Shown piece after piece: positions 1 to 8,884 of a stretch of 64,000 bases of DNA; position 1 is the stretch's first letter; the number at the start of each line of letters is the position of its first letter. The position numbers and the translations under genes were made by a program. The DNA is from Cellulomonas sp. RIT-PI-Y (GTDB lineage Bacteria; Actinomycetota; Actinomycetes; Actinomycetales; Cellulomonadaceae), in the NCBI RefSeq assembly GCF_025642745.1, contig NZ_JANZKP010000011.1, forward strand, positions 1 through 64,000, in the 5' to 3' direction. Under the pieces are notes generated by a model that ran no database searches, was not told the DNA's origin, and saw nothing but the letters and a program-made list of their open reading frames with translations.

Positions 1-2
1 CC

Positions 3-563
3 GTCCTGCCCGGTCCCGCCTCCGAGGACGACCACGACGGCATGACCATCCTCAGCGGCGAGCTGGCCAGCATCCGGCAGAACCTGCCGTCCTGGGCGGT
101 CTCCGAATCCGGGCAGTGGCCGTCCGGGCCCGCCGTCGCGCCCGGCACGGGTTCGCCCGCCGCGCCCGGCACCGCCCCGCTGGAGGCCGTGGCGCTGACA
201 CCGCCGCCCCCCGCGCCGGACTCGTTCCCGCGGGTGGCGCTGTCCACCGGCGTCGTGGTGCCGGTCGACGGCGTGCTGCTGATTGGCCGCGCCCCGCAGG
301 CCGCCCGGGCGCCGGAGGGGGTGCGCACCCGGCTGGTCGCGGTGCCCAGCCCCACCCAGGACATCTCCCGCACGCACGCCGAGCTCCGGGTCTCCGACGG
401 ACGGGTGCTGGTCACCGACCTGTTCTCGACCAACGGCGTCACCGTGGCCTCCGGCGGTCTGCCGCCGCGCAAGATCGCCGCGGGGGAGCCCGTCGCGGTG
501 GGCGCGGGGGAGATCGTCGACCTGGGTGACGGCGTGACCTTCACCGTGGAGCCGCCTGCATGA
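3..563 (+). CDS. FHA domain protein, 5' end outside the window
   Basis: The reading frame is open from base 3, so the first ATG seen (base 42) need not be the true start and the gene probably begins upstream. After a short N-terminal piece and a Pro/Ala-rich linker, the C-terminal ~100 residues form a forkhead-associated (FHA) domain, a phosphothreonine-binding fold. The conserved marks are visible: an IGR strand, SRTHAEL and STNG. It should read phosphorylation made by the kinase encoded immediately downstream, whose ATG overlaps this stop by four bases (ATGA). No membrane segment is visible in the part present. The family role is known; the specific partner is inferred. Confidence 0.85.
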   Translation, partial: VLPGPASEDDHDGMTILSGELASIRQNLPSWAVSESGQWPSGPAVAPGTGSPAAPGTAPLEAVALTPPPPAPDSFPRVALSTGVVVPVDGVLLIGRAPQAARAPEGVRTRLVAVPSPTQDISRTHAELRVSDGRVLVTDLFSTNGVTVASGGLPPRKIAAGEPVAVGAGEIVDLGDGVTFTVEPPA

Positions 564-2020
564 GCCCACGCGAGGCCGCGCCGGCACCGCGACTCCCGGG
601 CTACACGTTCTCCCATCTGCTCGGCGGTGGCGGTGCCGCCGACGTGTACTGCTACGACCAGCAGCTGCCAAGGCGCCAGGTGGCGGTCAAGGTGCTGCTG
701 CCCTCGGTCGACGACGCGGAGAAGTCCGCCTTCGAGCGGGAGGCCGACCTCACTGCGCGGGTGTCCCAGCACCCGTCGATCGTCACCGTCTACCAGGCGG
801 GGGTGTCCGAGGACGGTCGCGAGTACCTGGTCATGGAGCACTGCCCGCGCCCGACCCTGGGCCAGCGCTACCGCACCGAGCGGATCGGCGTGCCCGAGGT
901 GCTGCGGATCGGCGTGCAGCTGGCCTGCGCGGTGGAGTCCATGCACCGGGCCGGGATCGTGCACCAGGACATCAAGCCCGCGAACATCCTGGCCAACGAC
1001 TTCGGCCGGCCGGTCCTGAGCGACTTCGGCATTGCAGCGCCGATCGACGACCCGGCACCCGCGGTCGGCATGTCGATCCCGTGGGCGGCGCCAGAGCTGC
1101 TGGCCGCCGCGCCGCAGGCCGGGCCCCGGGCGGATGTCTACTCGTTGGCCGCGACGCTGTTCTCCGCGCTCGCGGGCCGGTCGCCCTTCGAGCGGCCGCA
1201 CGGCCAGAACGAGGCCGCCGACCTGGTCGGGCGGATCGAACGGGGCACCCCGACCCCGTTCACCCGCGAGGACGTCCCGGCCCGGTTGCACACCGTGCTG
1301 GCCCGGGCGATGGCCACCGACCCGGCCCGACGGCACGCGCACGCGGTGGACCTGGCGATGGACCTGCGTGCGGTGGAGGCGGACCTCGGCCTGCCGCTGA
1401 CCCCGTTGGACCTCGGGGAGGCCCCGGGGGCGGCCGTCGTCGGCGGCGTCGACCCGGACGCGACCCGGGTCCGTGGTGTGCGCCAGATCCGGCCGGACGA
1501 CGACGCCACCCGGACGCGCCCGGTGCACGCGGTGCCCGCCGTACCGGAGCCCGAGGTCGACCTGCGGGTGTCGGTGGACCCCGAACCCCGGCGCCGGCAC
1601 ACCGGTCGGCTGATCGCCGGGATCCTCTCCGCGGTGGTGCTGGTCGCCGCGGTGGTGGTCGTGCTGCTGGTCACCCGGGACCCGGATCGCGGTGTCAACC
1701 GGGACGACGACCCGCTGGCGAACCCGGTGCCCACCGTCGGCCTGACCGTCCCGACCCCGATCGGTCTGAGCGGCACCCGTCAGGCGGACGGCAGTGCGGT
1801 CTTCACCTGGCGCAATCCTGATCCGCAGGAGGGCGACAGCTACCTGTGGGGCGTGCTGCGCAGCACCGGCCAGACCCGACTCCAGCCGACCGAGACCACC
1901 AGCGTGACCATCCCGGCCGAGGACATCGACGACCTCGACGCGGAGGTCTGCGTCGAGGTGTCGGTGGTCCGGGCGGACCGGCGGGCCTCCACCGCACCGG
2001 CCCAGGGGTGCACCGAGTGA
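560..2020 (+). CDS. membrane Ser/Thr protein kinase (PknB-like) with extracellular domain
   Basis: A 486-residue Hanks-type kinase. The kinase domain spans about residues 14-280: Gly-rich loop LGGGGAADVY, ATP-anchoring Lys44, catalytic loop HQDIKPAN with Asp137, DFG at Asp155, and an APE motif. The usual HRD is HQD, and the activation segment has no Thr in the normal phosphorylation positions, so activation may differ from classical PknB. An acidic/proline linker leads to one membrane segment at about 350-372, and the ~110 residues outside resemble an FN3-like beta domain rather than PASTA repeats. The start is fixed by the ATGA overlap with the FHA gene. The next gene is coupled through GTGA. 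Confidence 0.92.
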   Translation: MSPREAAPAPRLPGYTFSHLLGGGGAADVYCYDQQLPRRQVAVKVLLPSVDDAEKSAFEREADLTARVSQHPSIVTVYQAGVSEDGREYLVMEHCPRPTLGQRYRTERIGVPEVLRIGVQLACAVESMHRAGIVHQDIKPANILANDFGRPVLSDFGIAAPIDDPAPAVGMSIPWAAPELLAAAPQAGPRADVYSLAATLFSALAGRSPFERPHGQNEAADLVGRIERGTPTPFTREDVPARLHTVLARAMATDPARRHAHAVDLAMDLRAVEADLGLPLTPLDLGEAPGAAVVGGVDPDATRVRGVRQIRPDDDATRTRPVHAVPAVPEPEVDLRVSVDPEPRRRHTGRLIAGILSAVVLVAAVVVVLLVTRDPDRGVNRDDDPLANPVPTVGLTVPTPIGLSGTRQADGSAVFTWRNPDPQEGDSYLWGVLRSTGQTRLQPTETTSVTIPAEDIDDLDAEVCVEVSVVRADRRASTAPAQGCTE

Positions 2021-5000
2021 GGTGGCCCTGGGACCGCAAGCGCACCGCGTCGACCGCCGCCGTGGTGACGGTGCCCGCCGTGCTGGCGACGCTCGCCGTC
2101 GTCAACCCCGGCTTCCCGCTGGCGCAGGTGGAGCTGAACGACGGAGCGGTCTGGCTGACCGCGACCAGCACCCTGCAGCTCGGCCGGTACAACGCGCAGG
2201 TCGAGGAGCTCAACGCCGGCCTGGTGGCCAGGAGCGGGGACTTCGACGTGCGGCAGGAGGCCTCCGACGTCCTGCTGGTCGAGCCCGGCACGCTCACCGT
2301 GGTCGACCCCGCGTCGGTCGCGGCCGCCGCCGAGGTGCCGGTGCCCGCGGGCGCCCAGATCGCGATGCAGGCCGGAACGGTGGCGGTGCTGGACGGCGAC
2401 GGCCAGGTCTGGGTGCGCACCCTGGCCGACCTGCCCGCCCTGCAGACCGGCACCGACCCGGCGGACGCCAGCGTGGACGGAGACGCCCGGGTGGTGGTCG
2501 GCAGCTCCGGCGACGCCTTCCTGGTTGCCGCGGACACGGGTGACGTGACCCGGATCAGCCCGGTGACCGGGGGGACGGCGACCAGCACCGGGGAGACCGG
2601 CCTGGGCGGCGGCGTCGACGCGGTGACCGCGGTCGGCGACACCGTGGTCGGCCTGGACGGCGACACGCTGCGCACCGCGGGCGGTTCGGTGTCGCTGGGC
2701 CTGAGCCAGCCGGTGCTGCAACAGGCCGGGCCGCCGGCGGACACCGTCCTGGTCGCGGGGAGCGCCGGTCTGGTCGAGGCCTCGGTGGCGAACGGGTCGG
2801 TGACCGCGCAGTACGACGGCGGCAGCCGCGGCGGCACCCCCGCGGCCCCGGTCCGGGTCGGCGACTGCGCGCACGCGGCCTGGCCCTCCGCCCGGGACAA
2901 CTACCTCATGCTCTGCGACGACCAGGCGGAGCAGCTGCTCACCCTGGACGGGATGACCACCGGCGCCACCCTGGTGTTCCGGGTCAACCGCCAGGTCGTC
3001 GCGCTGAACGAGACCCGCGACGGCCGGCTCTGGCTGCCGTTGCAGGACACCGAGCTGCGCGAGCCGGACTGGTCCCAGGTGATCCCGGAGGAGGAGACCC
3101 AGGACGACAGCGAGCAGGCGGAGGGCGACCGCACCACCCACGAGCTGGTCGCGGAGTGCTCCACCAACAGCGCCTCTCCGTCCGCGGTCGACGACGACTA
3201 CGGCGTGCGACCGGGCCGGTCCGCCATCCTGTCCGTGATCGACAACGACACCTCCTCGGACTGCGGCATCCTGGTGATCACCGAGTTCGATCCGTTGCCG
3301 GAGTCCTTCGGCACCCTGGAGCCGGTGTACGGCGGCCGGGCGTTGCAGGTCCGCGTCGAGCCGGGCGCCACCGGCACCGCGACCTTCAGCTACTCGATCA
3401 GCGACGGCCGGGGCACCAGCTCGCCGTCCACCGCGACCGTCACGCTCACCGTGCGCGACACCCAGAACGATCCGCCGGTCCAGCAGCGCACCGGCAGCAT
3501 CCTGCTGGAGCAGACCGCCACCGCGACCTACTCGGTGCTGGCCGACTTCACGGATCCGGACGGCGACGAGCTGACCCTGGTCGGCGCCACCGCGGAGAAG
3601 GGCACCGCCCGGTTCCGGCAGGACGGCACCCTGACCTACGTCGCCGACGGTGGGGACCTCGGCCCGACGACCGTGCACCTGCTGGTGTCCGACGGGACGA
3701 ACACCACCGAGGGCACCGTGGACGTGGACGTGCGGGCCGCGGGGTCGTTGGACTTGCAGCTGGACCCGGTGCACGCCCAGACCTACACCGACCTGGCCGT
3801 CGAGTTGGACCCGCTGGCCGCGGTGCGCACCCACGGCGCCGAGACCCCGCGACTGGCCGGGGTGGACCAGGTCGGCGGCACCACGATCACCCCCGACCTG
3901 GACCAGGGCACCATCCGGTTCTCCGCGGCCTCTGCCGGGACGTACTACGTGTCCTTCACCATCACCGCCGCCCCGCAGCAGGCCACCGGCCTGGCCCGGA
4001 TCGACGTGGTCGACCCGCCGGAGACCCCGGAGCCGCCGACCGCCGTCCTGGACCGGGCCTGGCTGCCCACCGGCGGCGACCTGACCGTCGCACCGCTGGC
4101 GAACGACACCGACCCGGCCGGCGGCGTCCTGGTGCTGCAGTCGGTGAGCGCGCCGGAGGAGCTCAGGGTCGCGGTGCAGAACCACGAGCTGGTCGAGGTC
4201 TCCGCGGTCGGCGCGCTGACCGAGCCGGTGGTCCTCGAGTACGTGGTGACCAACGGCAGCGCCAGCGCGACCGGGGAGATCCTGGTCCAGCCGGTGCCCC
4301 CGGCCAGCACCTCGCAGCCGCCGGTGGTGCCGAACGCCGTCGTCGAGGTCCGCACCGGCGGCGTGGTCACCATCCCGGTGCTGGCGGACGCCTACGACCC
4401 GGACGGCGACACCCTCGCCCTGGTCACCGAGTTCGCCGAGCCGCTCGGGTCCGGCGAGGGTCTGATGTTCGTCTCCGGGGACGTGCTGCGCTACCAGGCA
4501 CCCGCCACCGCGATGACCGTCCGGGCGACCTTCGTGGTCCGGGACAGCACCGGCAACGAGACCGCGGCCACCGCCACCGTCCGGGTGCACGACTCCGATC
4601 CGGCCACCAAGGTGCCGCCCCGCCCGAAGGACGTGGTCGCCCGGGTGTTCACCGGCGACACGGTCCGGATCGCCGTCCCGCTGATCGGCATCGACGTGGA
4701 CGGCGACGGCGTCAGCCTGCTCGGCGTGGACACCGCGGGCACCAAGGGCCGGGTCACCGCGGTCGGTGCGGACTGGCTGGAGTACGAGGCGCTGCCAGGG
4801 GAGTCCGGCACCGACGAGTTCACCTACGCGGTGGAGGACTGGACCGGTCAGCGTGCGGTCGGCACCGTCCGGGTGGGCATCGCCGACCGCCCGGAGGACA
4901 GCAACCGGGTCGTGGCCCGGGACGACCAGGTCACCGTGCGTCCCGGCCAGCGGGTGGAGGTGCGCGTCCTGGACAACGACGTCGACCTGGCCGGTGGCGA

Positions 5001-7878
5001 CCTGAGCGTGGACCCGGCGCTGGAAGTGCCCGAGGGTGTGACCGCGGAGGTCCAGGGCCGGCGCGTCGTGGTGGACGCCCCCGACGCGGCGGGCACCTAC
5101 GCGATCGGCTACACGGCGGTGAACGAGATCGGCGCCTCCTCCGGCGCGGTGCTGACCGTGGACGTCGCCCCGGACGCGGCGGTGCTGCCCCCGGTCGCCC
5201 AGGACGTGGTCGTGCCCCCGGCCGACACCATCGACCGGACCTCGGTGGACGTGGACGTGCTGGAGGTCGCCCAGAACCCCAGCGGTCCGATGTCCGACCT
5301 GGCCGTCTCGGTGCCCACCAGCGCCCAGGACGTGGCCACCGTGCTGGAGGACGGCACGGTGCGGATCACCCTGGCCGCGACCGCGCAGACCCTGCCGTAC
5401 CGGCTGACCAACACCGCCGACGACACCGGCACCGCCACCGCCTACGCGTTCATCACCGTGCCCGCCCTCGGCTTCTTCCCGCCGCAGCTGCGACCCAGGG
5501 CGGACGAGCTGCGGGTGGCCAGCGGGGACACCCTCACCATCGCACTCGGCGCCCAGGTGCAGGTCGCCCCGGGCCGGACCGCCCAGATCGACGACGCCGG
5601 CGCGGTCACCGCGACCCGGTCGGACGGCGGTGCGCTGGTGGTCGACGACACCACGCTGCAGTTCACCTCCGAGCCGGGCTACGCCGGTCCGGCCTCGATC
5701 ACGGTCCCGGTCACCGACGCCACCGGCCCGGACGACCTGAACGCCCGCACCCGGACGCTCACCCTGCCGATCACCGTGTTCACCGAGGACGACTACCCGC
5801 CGACCTTCTCGCCCAGCCGGATCGAGGTCGCGCCGGGCGAGGCCCCGGTGTCGGTGGACCTGCGGAACTTCACCCAGGGCGTCGAGGGCTCCGCCGGGGA
5901 CCAGGTCTACGGCTTCCGCCTGACCTCCGGGGCACCGGCCGGCTTCACCGCGTCGCTGGACGGCACCCGGCTGAGCGTGTCCGCCGCCACCAGCACGACG
6001 AAGGGCAGCGCGGGCACCGTCCAGCTCCAGCTCAGCTACGGCCGCGCCGGCACCATGGACGTCCAGGTCGAGGTGCGCGCCATCGCCAGCACCCGGCGCC
6101 TGGCCAGCGTCCCGGACCGCACCCTCAACGACGGCGTGCAGGGGCAGGACACCGCAGTCGACGTGCTCGCCGGGGCGTACAACCCGTTCCCCGAGCAGGC
6201 GCTCACCGTGGTCGGCGCCACCGTGCAGACCTCCGGGACCGGCACCGCCTCCGTGTCCGGCGGCAACGTGATCGTCCGGCCGAACGCCGACCTGACCGGG
6301 CAGATGGTGGTGCAGGTCCGGGTGCGCGACGCGACCGACGACGCCTCCCGTGAGGTCGCCGCCACCATCTCGCTCCGGGTGCGGGGCAAGCCGGCGGCGC
6401 CCAAGGCGCCCCGGGTCGGCGAGGTCCGCGACTCCACCGTGGTGCTCAGCTGGGACGCGCCGGACGCACGCGGCGAGCCGATCACCGGGTACCGCGTCAC
6501 CGTGAGCCCCGGCGGTCAGCAACGCGCCTGCGCGTCGACCACCTGCACCCTCGACGGCCTGACCAATGACGTCGAGTACACCTTCACCGTGGCCGCCCAG
6601 AACGCGGTCGGCTGGTCCGACCCGAGCCCGGCGTCCGCCACCGCCCGGCCCGACGCGGTCCCGGACGCCCCGGCCGCGCCGACCCTGCAGTGGGGCGACA
6701 AGGAGATCACCGCGAACTGGGTCGCCCCCGCGTCCAAGGGATCGCCGATCACGTCTTACACCGCGACCATCTCGCCCGCCCCCCGCGGCGGATCGGCCAG
6801 CCAGACCGTGACCGGGACCTCGGCGACCTGGCGCGGGCTGGAGAACGGCACGGCGTACACCGTGCAGGTCCGGGCGCACAACCGGGCGCCGCAGCCGAGC
6901 GGGTGGAGCCCGTCGTCGGCTGCCGCGACCCCTGCGGCACCGCCGTCGTCGCCGAGCTTCGGTGCCGAAGCGGTGCAGTCAGTGGGCGCCGGTCAGCTCC
7001 AGGTCGCGTGGACCCCCTCCGAGTCGGACAACGGCGCCCCTCTGACCTACGTGCTGACCGTCGCGGGCGAGGGTCGGCGGTGGACCGAGCGGTTGGCCGC
7101 GAGCGTAACCAGTTACACGATCCCGGGGACCGTGGCCAACAATGCCCCCTACACGTTCTCCCTCTACGCGACCAATGTCGCCGGTGACTCCCGGCCTCTC
7201 GTGACGGTCGAGGGGAGGGCGTTCGACGTGCCCAGCGCACCAGGTCAGCCGTCCATCTCTGCGGCCTCTGGTGACACGGCGGCCGGGCAGGGGTGGGTCA
7301 GGATCTCCTGGCGGGCGGCCTCCGGCAATGGAGCGGATATCGACCGCTACGACATCCAGACATCGGCGGGAACGGTGACCTCGGTCGGCGCGGCGAATGC
7401 CACGATCAGCGGCCTGAGTGCGGGTCAAGCGTTGACGGTTCAGGTCACGGCGCACAATAGGCGAGGATCGGGGCCCCCTGCGGCCATGAGCGTCGCGGAC
7501 AATACCGTCCGCACCCTCTCCACTGGCCCGCGTGGGCTAACGGTGACACCCATCACCGGTGAGGGACAACCCACACAGGCCACTCTGTCCTGGTCCGAGC
7601 CCGATGACGTCGGCGGTACCTCGGTGCAGCAGTACGAGTACCGGCTCTCCGGCTGGGGAGTACTCGGCGCGCCGATCACTTCTCCCGCGCCTGACCCGGC
7701 GAACTCCACCTCCGTGAACGTCGCCCTGCCGACCGATCGAGTGGTCACCAACCCGAGCACCGTGACACTGGAGGTCCGCGCCCGGACCGCGATCGGCTGG
7801 GGCCCATGGACCTCCTTCGCCCAGCGCGTGGGATGGAGCGAACCAGCGCCCGATCCCACCGGGGGCGCCGACGGATGA
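2017..7878 (+). CDS. giant exported Ig-like/fibronectin type III repeat protein
   Basis: The start taken is GTG at 2017, overlapping the kinase stop as GTGA; an in-frame ATG at 1846 lies well inside the kinase gene and is rejected. The product is 1953 residues. A basic stretch (RWPWDRKR) and one hydrophobic segment form a signal anchor. Residues ~40-330 look like a beta-propeller-type domain, followed by an acidic linker. A long run of cadherin/Ig-like repeats follows, with recurring DPDGD and LDNDV motifs and Ca-binding character. From about residue 1455 there are five FN3 domains. It is probably a surface or wall-spanning adhesin or scaffold in the kinase/MoxR cluster. No sortase motif or C-terminal membrane segment is visible. 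The last ~950 bases have visibly different codon use. Confidence 0.9.
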   Translation: MRWPWDRKRTASTAAVVTVPAVLATLAVVNPGFPLAQVELNDGAVWLTATSTLQLGRYNAQVEELNAGLVARSGDFDVRQEASDVLLVEPGTLTVVDPASVAAAAEVPVPAGAQIAMQAGTVAVLDGDGQVWVRTLADLPALQTGTDPADASVDGDARVVVGSSGDAFLVAADTGDVTRISPVTGGTATSTGETGLGGGVDAVTAVGDTVVGLDGDTLRTAGGSVSLGLSQPVLQQAGPPADTVLVAGSAGLVEASVANGSVTAQYDGGSRGGTPAAPVRVGDCAHAAWPSARDNYLMLCDDQAEQLLTLDGMTTGATLVFRVNRQVVALNETRDGRLWLPLQDTELREPDWSQVIPEEETQDDSEQAEGDRTTHELVAECSTNSASPSAVDDDYGVRPGRSAILSVIDNDTSSDCGILVITEFDPLPESFGTLEPVYGGRALQVRVEPGATGTATFSYSISDGRGTSSPSTATVTLTVRDTQNDPPVQQRTGSILLEQTATATYSVLADFTDPDGDELTLVGATAEKGTARFRQDGTLTYVADGGDLGPTTVHLLVSDGTNTTEGTVDVDVRAAGSLDLQLDPVHAQTYTDLAVELDPLAAVRTHGAETPRLAGVDQVGGTTITPDLDQGTIRFSAASAGTYYVSFTITAAPQQATGLARIDVVDPPETPEPPTAVLDRAWLPTGGDLTVAPLANDTDPAGGVLVLQSVSAPEELRVAVQNHELVEVSAVGALTEPVVLEYVVTNGSASATGEILVQPVPPASTSQPPVVPNAVVEVRTGGVVTIPVLADAYDPDGDTLALVTEFAEPLGSGEGLMFVSGDVLRYQAPATAMTVRATFVVRDSTGNETAATATVRVHDSDPATKVPPRPKDVVARVFTGDTVRIAVPLIGIDVDGDGVSLLGVDTAGTKGRVTAVGADWLEYEALPGESGTDEFTYAVEDWTGQRAVGTVRVGIADRPEDSNRVVARDDQVTVRPGQRVEVRVLDNDVDLAGGDLSVDPALEVPEGVTAEVQGRRVVVDAPDAAGTYAIGYTAVNEIGASSGAVLTVDVAPDAAVLPPVAQDVVVPPADTIDRTSVDVDVLEVAQNPSGPMSDLAVSVPTSAQDVATVLEDGTVRITLAATAQTLPYRLTNTADDTGTATAYAFITVPALGFFPPQLRPRADELRVASGDTLTIALGAQVQVAPGRTAQIDDAGAVTATRSDGGALVVDDTTLQFTSEPGYAGPASITVPVTDATGPDDLNARTRTLTLPITVFTEDDYPPTFSPSRIEVAPGEAPVSVDLRNFTQGVEGSAGDQVYGFRLTSGAPAGFTASLDGTRLSVSAATSTTKGSAGTVQLQLSYGRAGTMDVQVEVRAIASTRRLASVPDRTLNDGVQGQDTAVDVLAGAYNPFPEQALTVVGATVQTSGTGTASVSGGNVIVRPNADLTGQMVVQVRVRDATDDASREVAATISLRVRGKPAAPKAPRVGEVRDSTVVLSWDAPDARGEPITGYRVTVSPGGQQRACASTTCTLDGLTNDVEYTFTVAAQNAVGWSDPSPASATARPDAVPDAPAAPTLQWGDKEITANWVAPASKGSPITSYTATISPAPRGGSASQTVTGTSATWRGLENGTAYTVQVRAHNRAPQPSGWSPSSAAATPAAPPSSPSFGAEAVQSVGAGQLQVAWTPSESDNGAPLTYVLTVAGEGRRWTERLAASVTSYTIPGTVANNAPYTFSLYATNVAGDSRPLVTVEGRAFDVPSAPGQPSISAASGDTAAGQGWVRISWRAASGNGADIDRYDIQTSAGTVTSVGAANATISGLSAGQALTVQVTAHNRRGSGPPAAMSVADNTVRTLSTGPRGLTVTPITGEGQPTQATLSWSEPDDVGGTSVQQYEYRLSGWGVLGAPITSPAPDPANSTSVNVALPTDRVVTNPSTVTLEVRARTAIGWGPWTSFAQRVGWSEPAPDPTGGADG

Positions 7879-7931
7879 CCATCGCCCCGACCACCACCTC
7901 GCACCACCCGACAGGAGTCCACCCACGATGA
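7875..7931 (+). CDS. possible 18-codon coupling mini-ORF
   Basis: An ATG at 7875 overlaps the stop of the giant gene (ATGA). The frame runs 18 codons and ends with a TGA that overlaps the MoxR ATG at 7928, again as ATGA. The peptide is rich in Thr, His and Pro and resembles nothing I recognise. An AGGAG ribosome site for MoxR lies inside it. It may only serve to carry ribosomes across the 49-base gap between two coupled genes, or it may be chance. Confidence 0.3.
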   Translation: MTIAPTTTSHHPTGVHPR

Positions 7932-8881
7932 CCCCCGACGAGTCCACCTGGTTCTCCCAGACCTTCGGCGCGCTGACCCGCAACGTCTCGCGCGCGGTGC
8001 TCGGCGCCGACGGCCCGGTGCGGCTGGTGCTGACCGCGATGGTCGCCGAGGGCCACGTGTTGCTGGAGGACGCTCCGGGCACCGGCAAGACCTCGCTGGC
8101 CAAGGCGATCGCCGCCTCGGTGCGGGGCAGCCACCAGCGGATCCAGTTCACCCCCGACCTGCTGCCCAGCGACGTCACCGGCGTGACCATCTGGGACCAG
8201 GGCACCCGGGAGTTCGTCTTCCACGAGGGCCCGGTGTTCACCTCGGTGCTGCTCGCGGACGAGATCAACCGTGCCTCGCCCAAGACCCAGTCCGCGCTGC
8301 TGGAGGTGATGGAGGAGGGGCACGTCACCGTGGACAAGGACACCCACTCCGTGGGCCGCCCGTTCATCGTGATCGCCACCCAGAACCCGGTGGAGCAGGC
8401 CGGCACCTACCGCCTGCCGGAGGCCCAGCTGGACCGGTTCCTGGTGCGCACCTCGCTCGGCTACCCGGATCGCACCGCCACGGTGGAGATCCTGTCCGGT
8501 CAGCGGGACCGGACCGCCGCGCTGGAGGCGGTGATCGGCACCGAGCACGTGCTGCGGATGGCCGACCTCGCGCAGGGCGTGCACGTCGACGGCGCGGTGC
8601 TGGACTACGTGGCGCGGCTGCTGGAGGCCACCCGCGAGGACCCGCAGACCTCGCTGGGTGCGAGCGTCCGCGGTGGTCTGGCGCTGGTGCGGTGCGCCAG
8701 GGTCGCGGCCGCCGCGTCCGGACGGACCTACGTGGTGCCGGACGACATCAAGGAGCTGGCGGTCCCGGTGCTGGCCCACCGTCTGGTGCTGGACCCCGAG
8801 GCGGACTTCCTGGGTGCGACCACCACGGACGTGGTGCAGCGGGCGCTGGACAGCACGCCGCCCCCGGTGGCGCGGGCCTGA
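7928..8881 (+). CDS. MoxR-family AAA+ ATPase
   Basis: This 317-residue cytoplasmic ATPase is of usual length for the MoxR family. Walker A is APGTGKTS (Lys54, Thr55) and Walker B is LLADEIN (Asp111, Glu112). It is followed by the sensor-1 region with IATQNPVEQ and the typical PEAQLDRF segment. MoxR proteins act as chaperone-like ATPases and are almost always encoded next to DUF58 and transglutaminase-like membrane proteins, exactly as here. AGGAG lies about 10 bases upstream of the ATG. The DUF58 gene follows after three bases. What it remodels is not known; the adjacent envelope proteins are the obvious candidates. Confidence 0.93.
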   Translation: MTPDESTWFSQTFGALTRNVSRAVLGADGPVRLVLTAMVAEGHVLLEDAPGTGKTSLAKAIAASVRGSHQRIQFTPDLLPSDVTGVTIWDQGTREFVFHEGPVFTSVLLADEINRASPKTQSALLEVMEEGHVTVDKDTHSVGRPFIVIATQNPVEQAGTYRLPEAQLDRFLVRTSLGYPDRTATVEILSGQRDRTAALEAVIGTEHVLRMADLAQGVHVDGAVLDYVARLLEATREDPQTSLGASVRGGLALVRCARVAAAASGRTYVVPDDIKELAVPVLAHRLVLDPEADFLGATTTDVVQRALDSTPPPVARA

Positions 8882-8884
8882 GCG

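Noticed and set aside
1840-6879. 1679-codon open frame on the minus strand, antisense to the giant gene
   Set aside because: It mirrors the GC-rich codon pattern of the plus-strand gene, is rich in Arg/Gly/His/Val without any domain, and the sense frame has clear Ig/FN3 domains.
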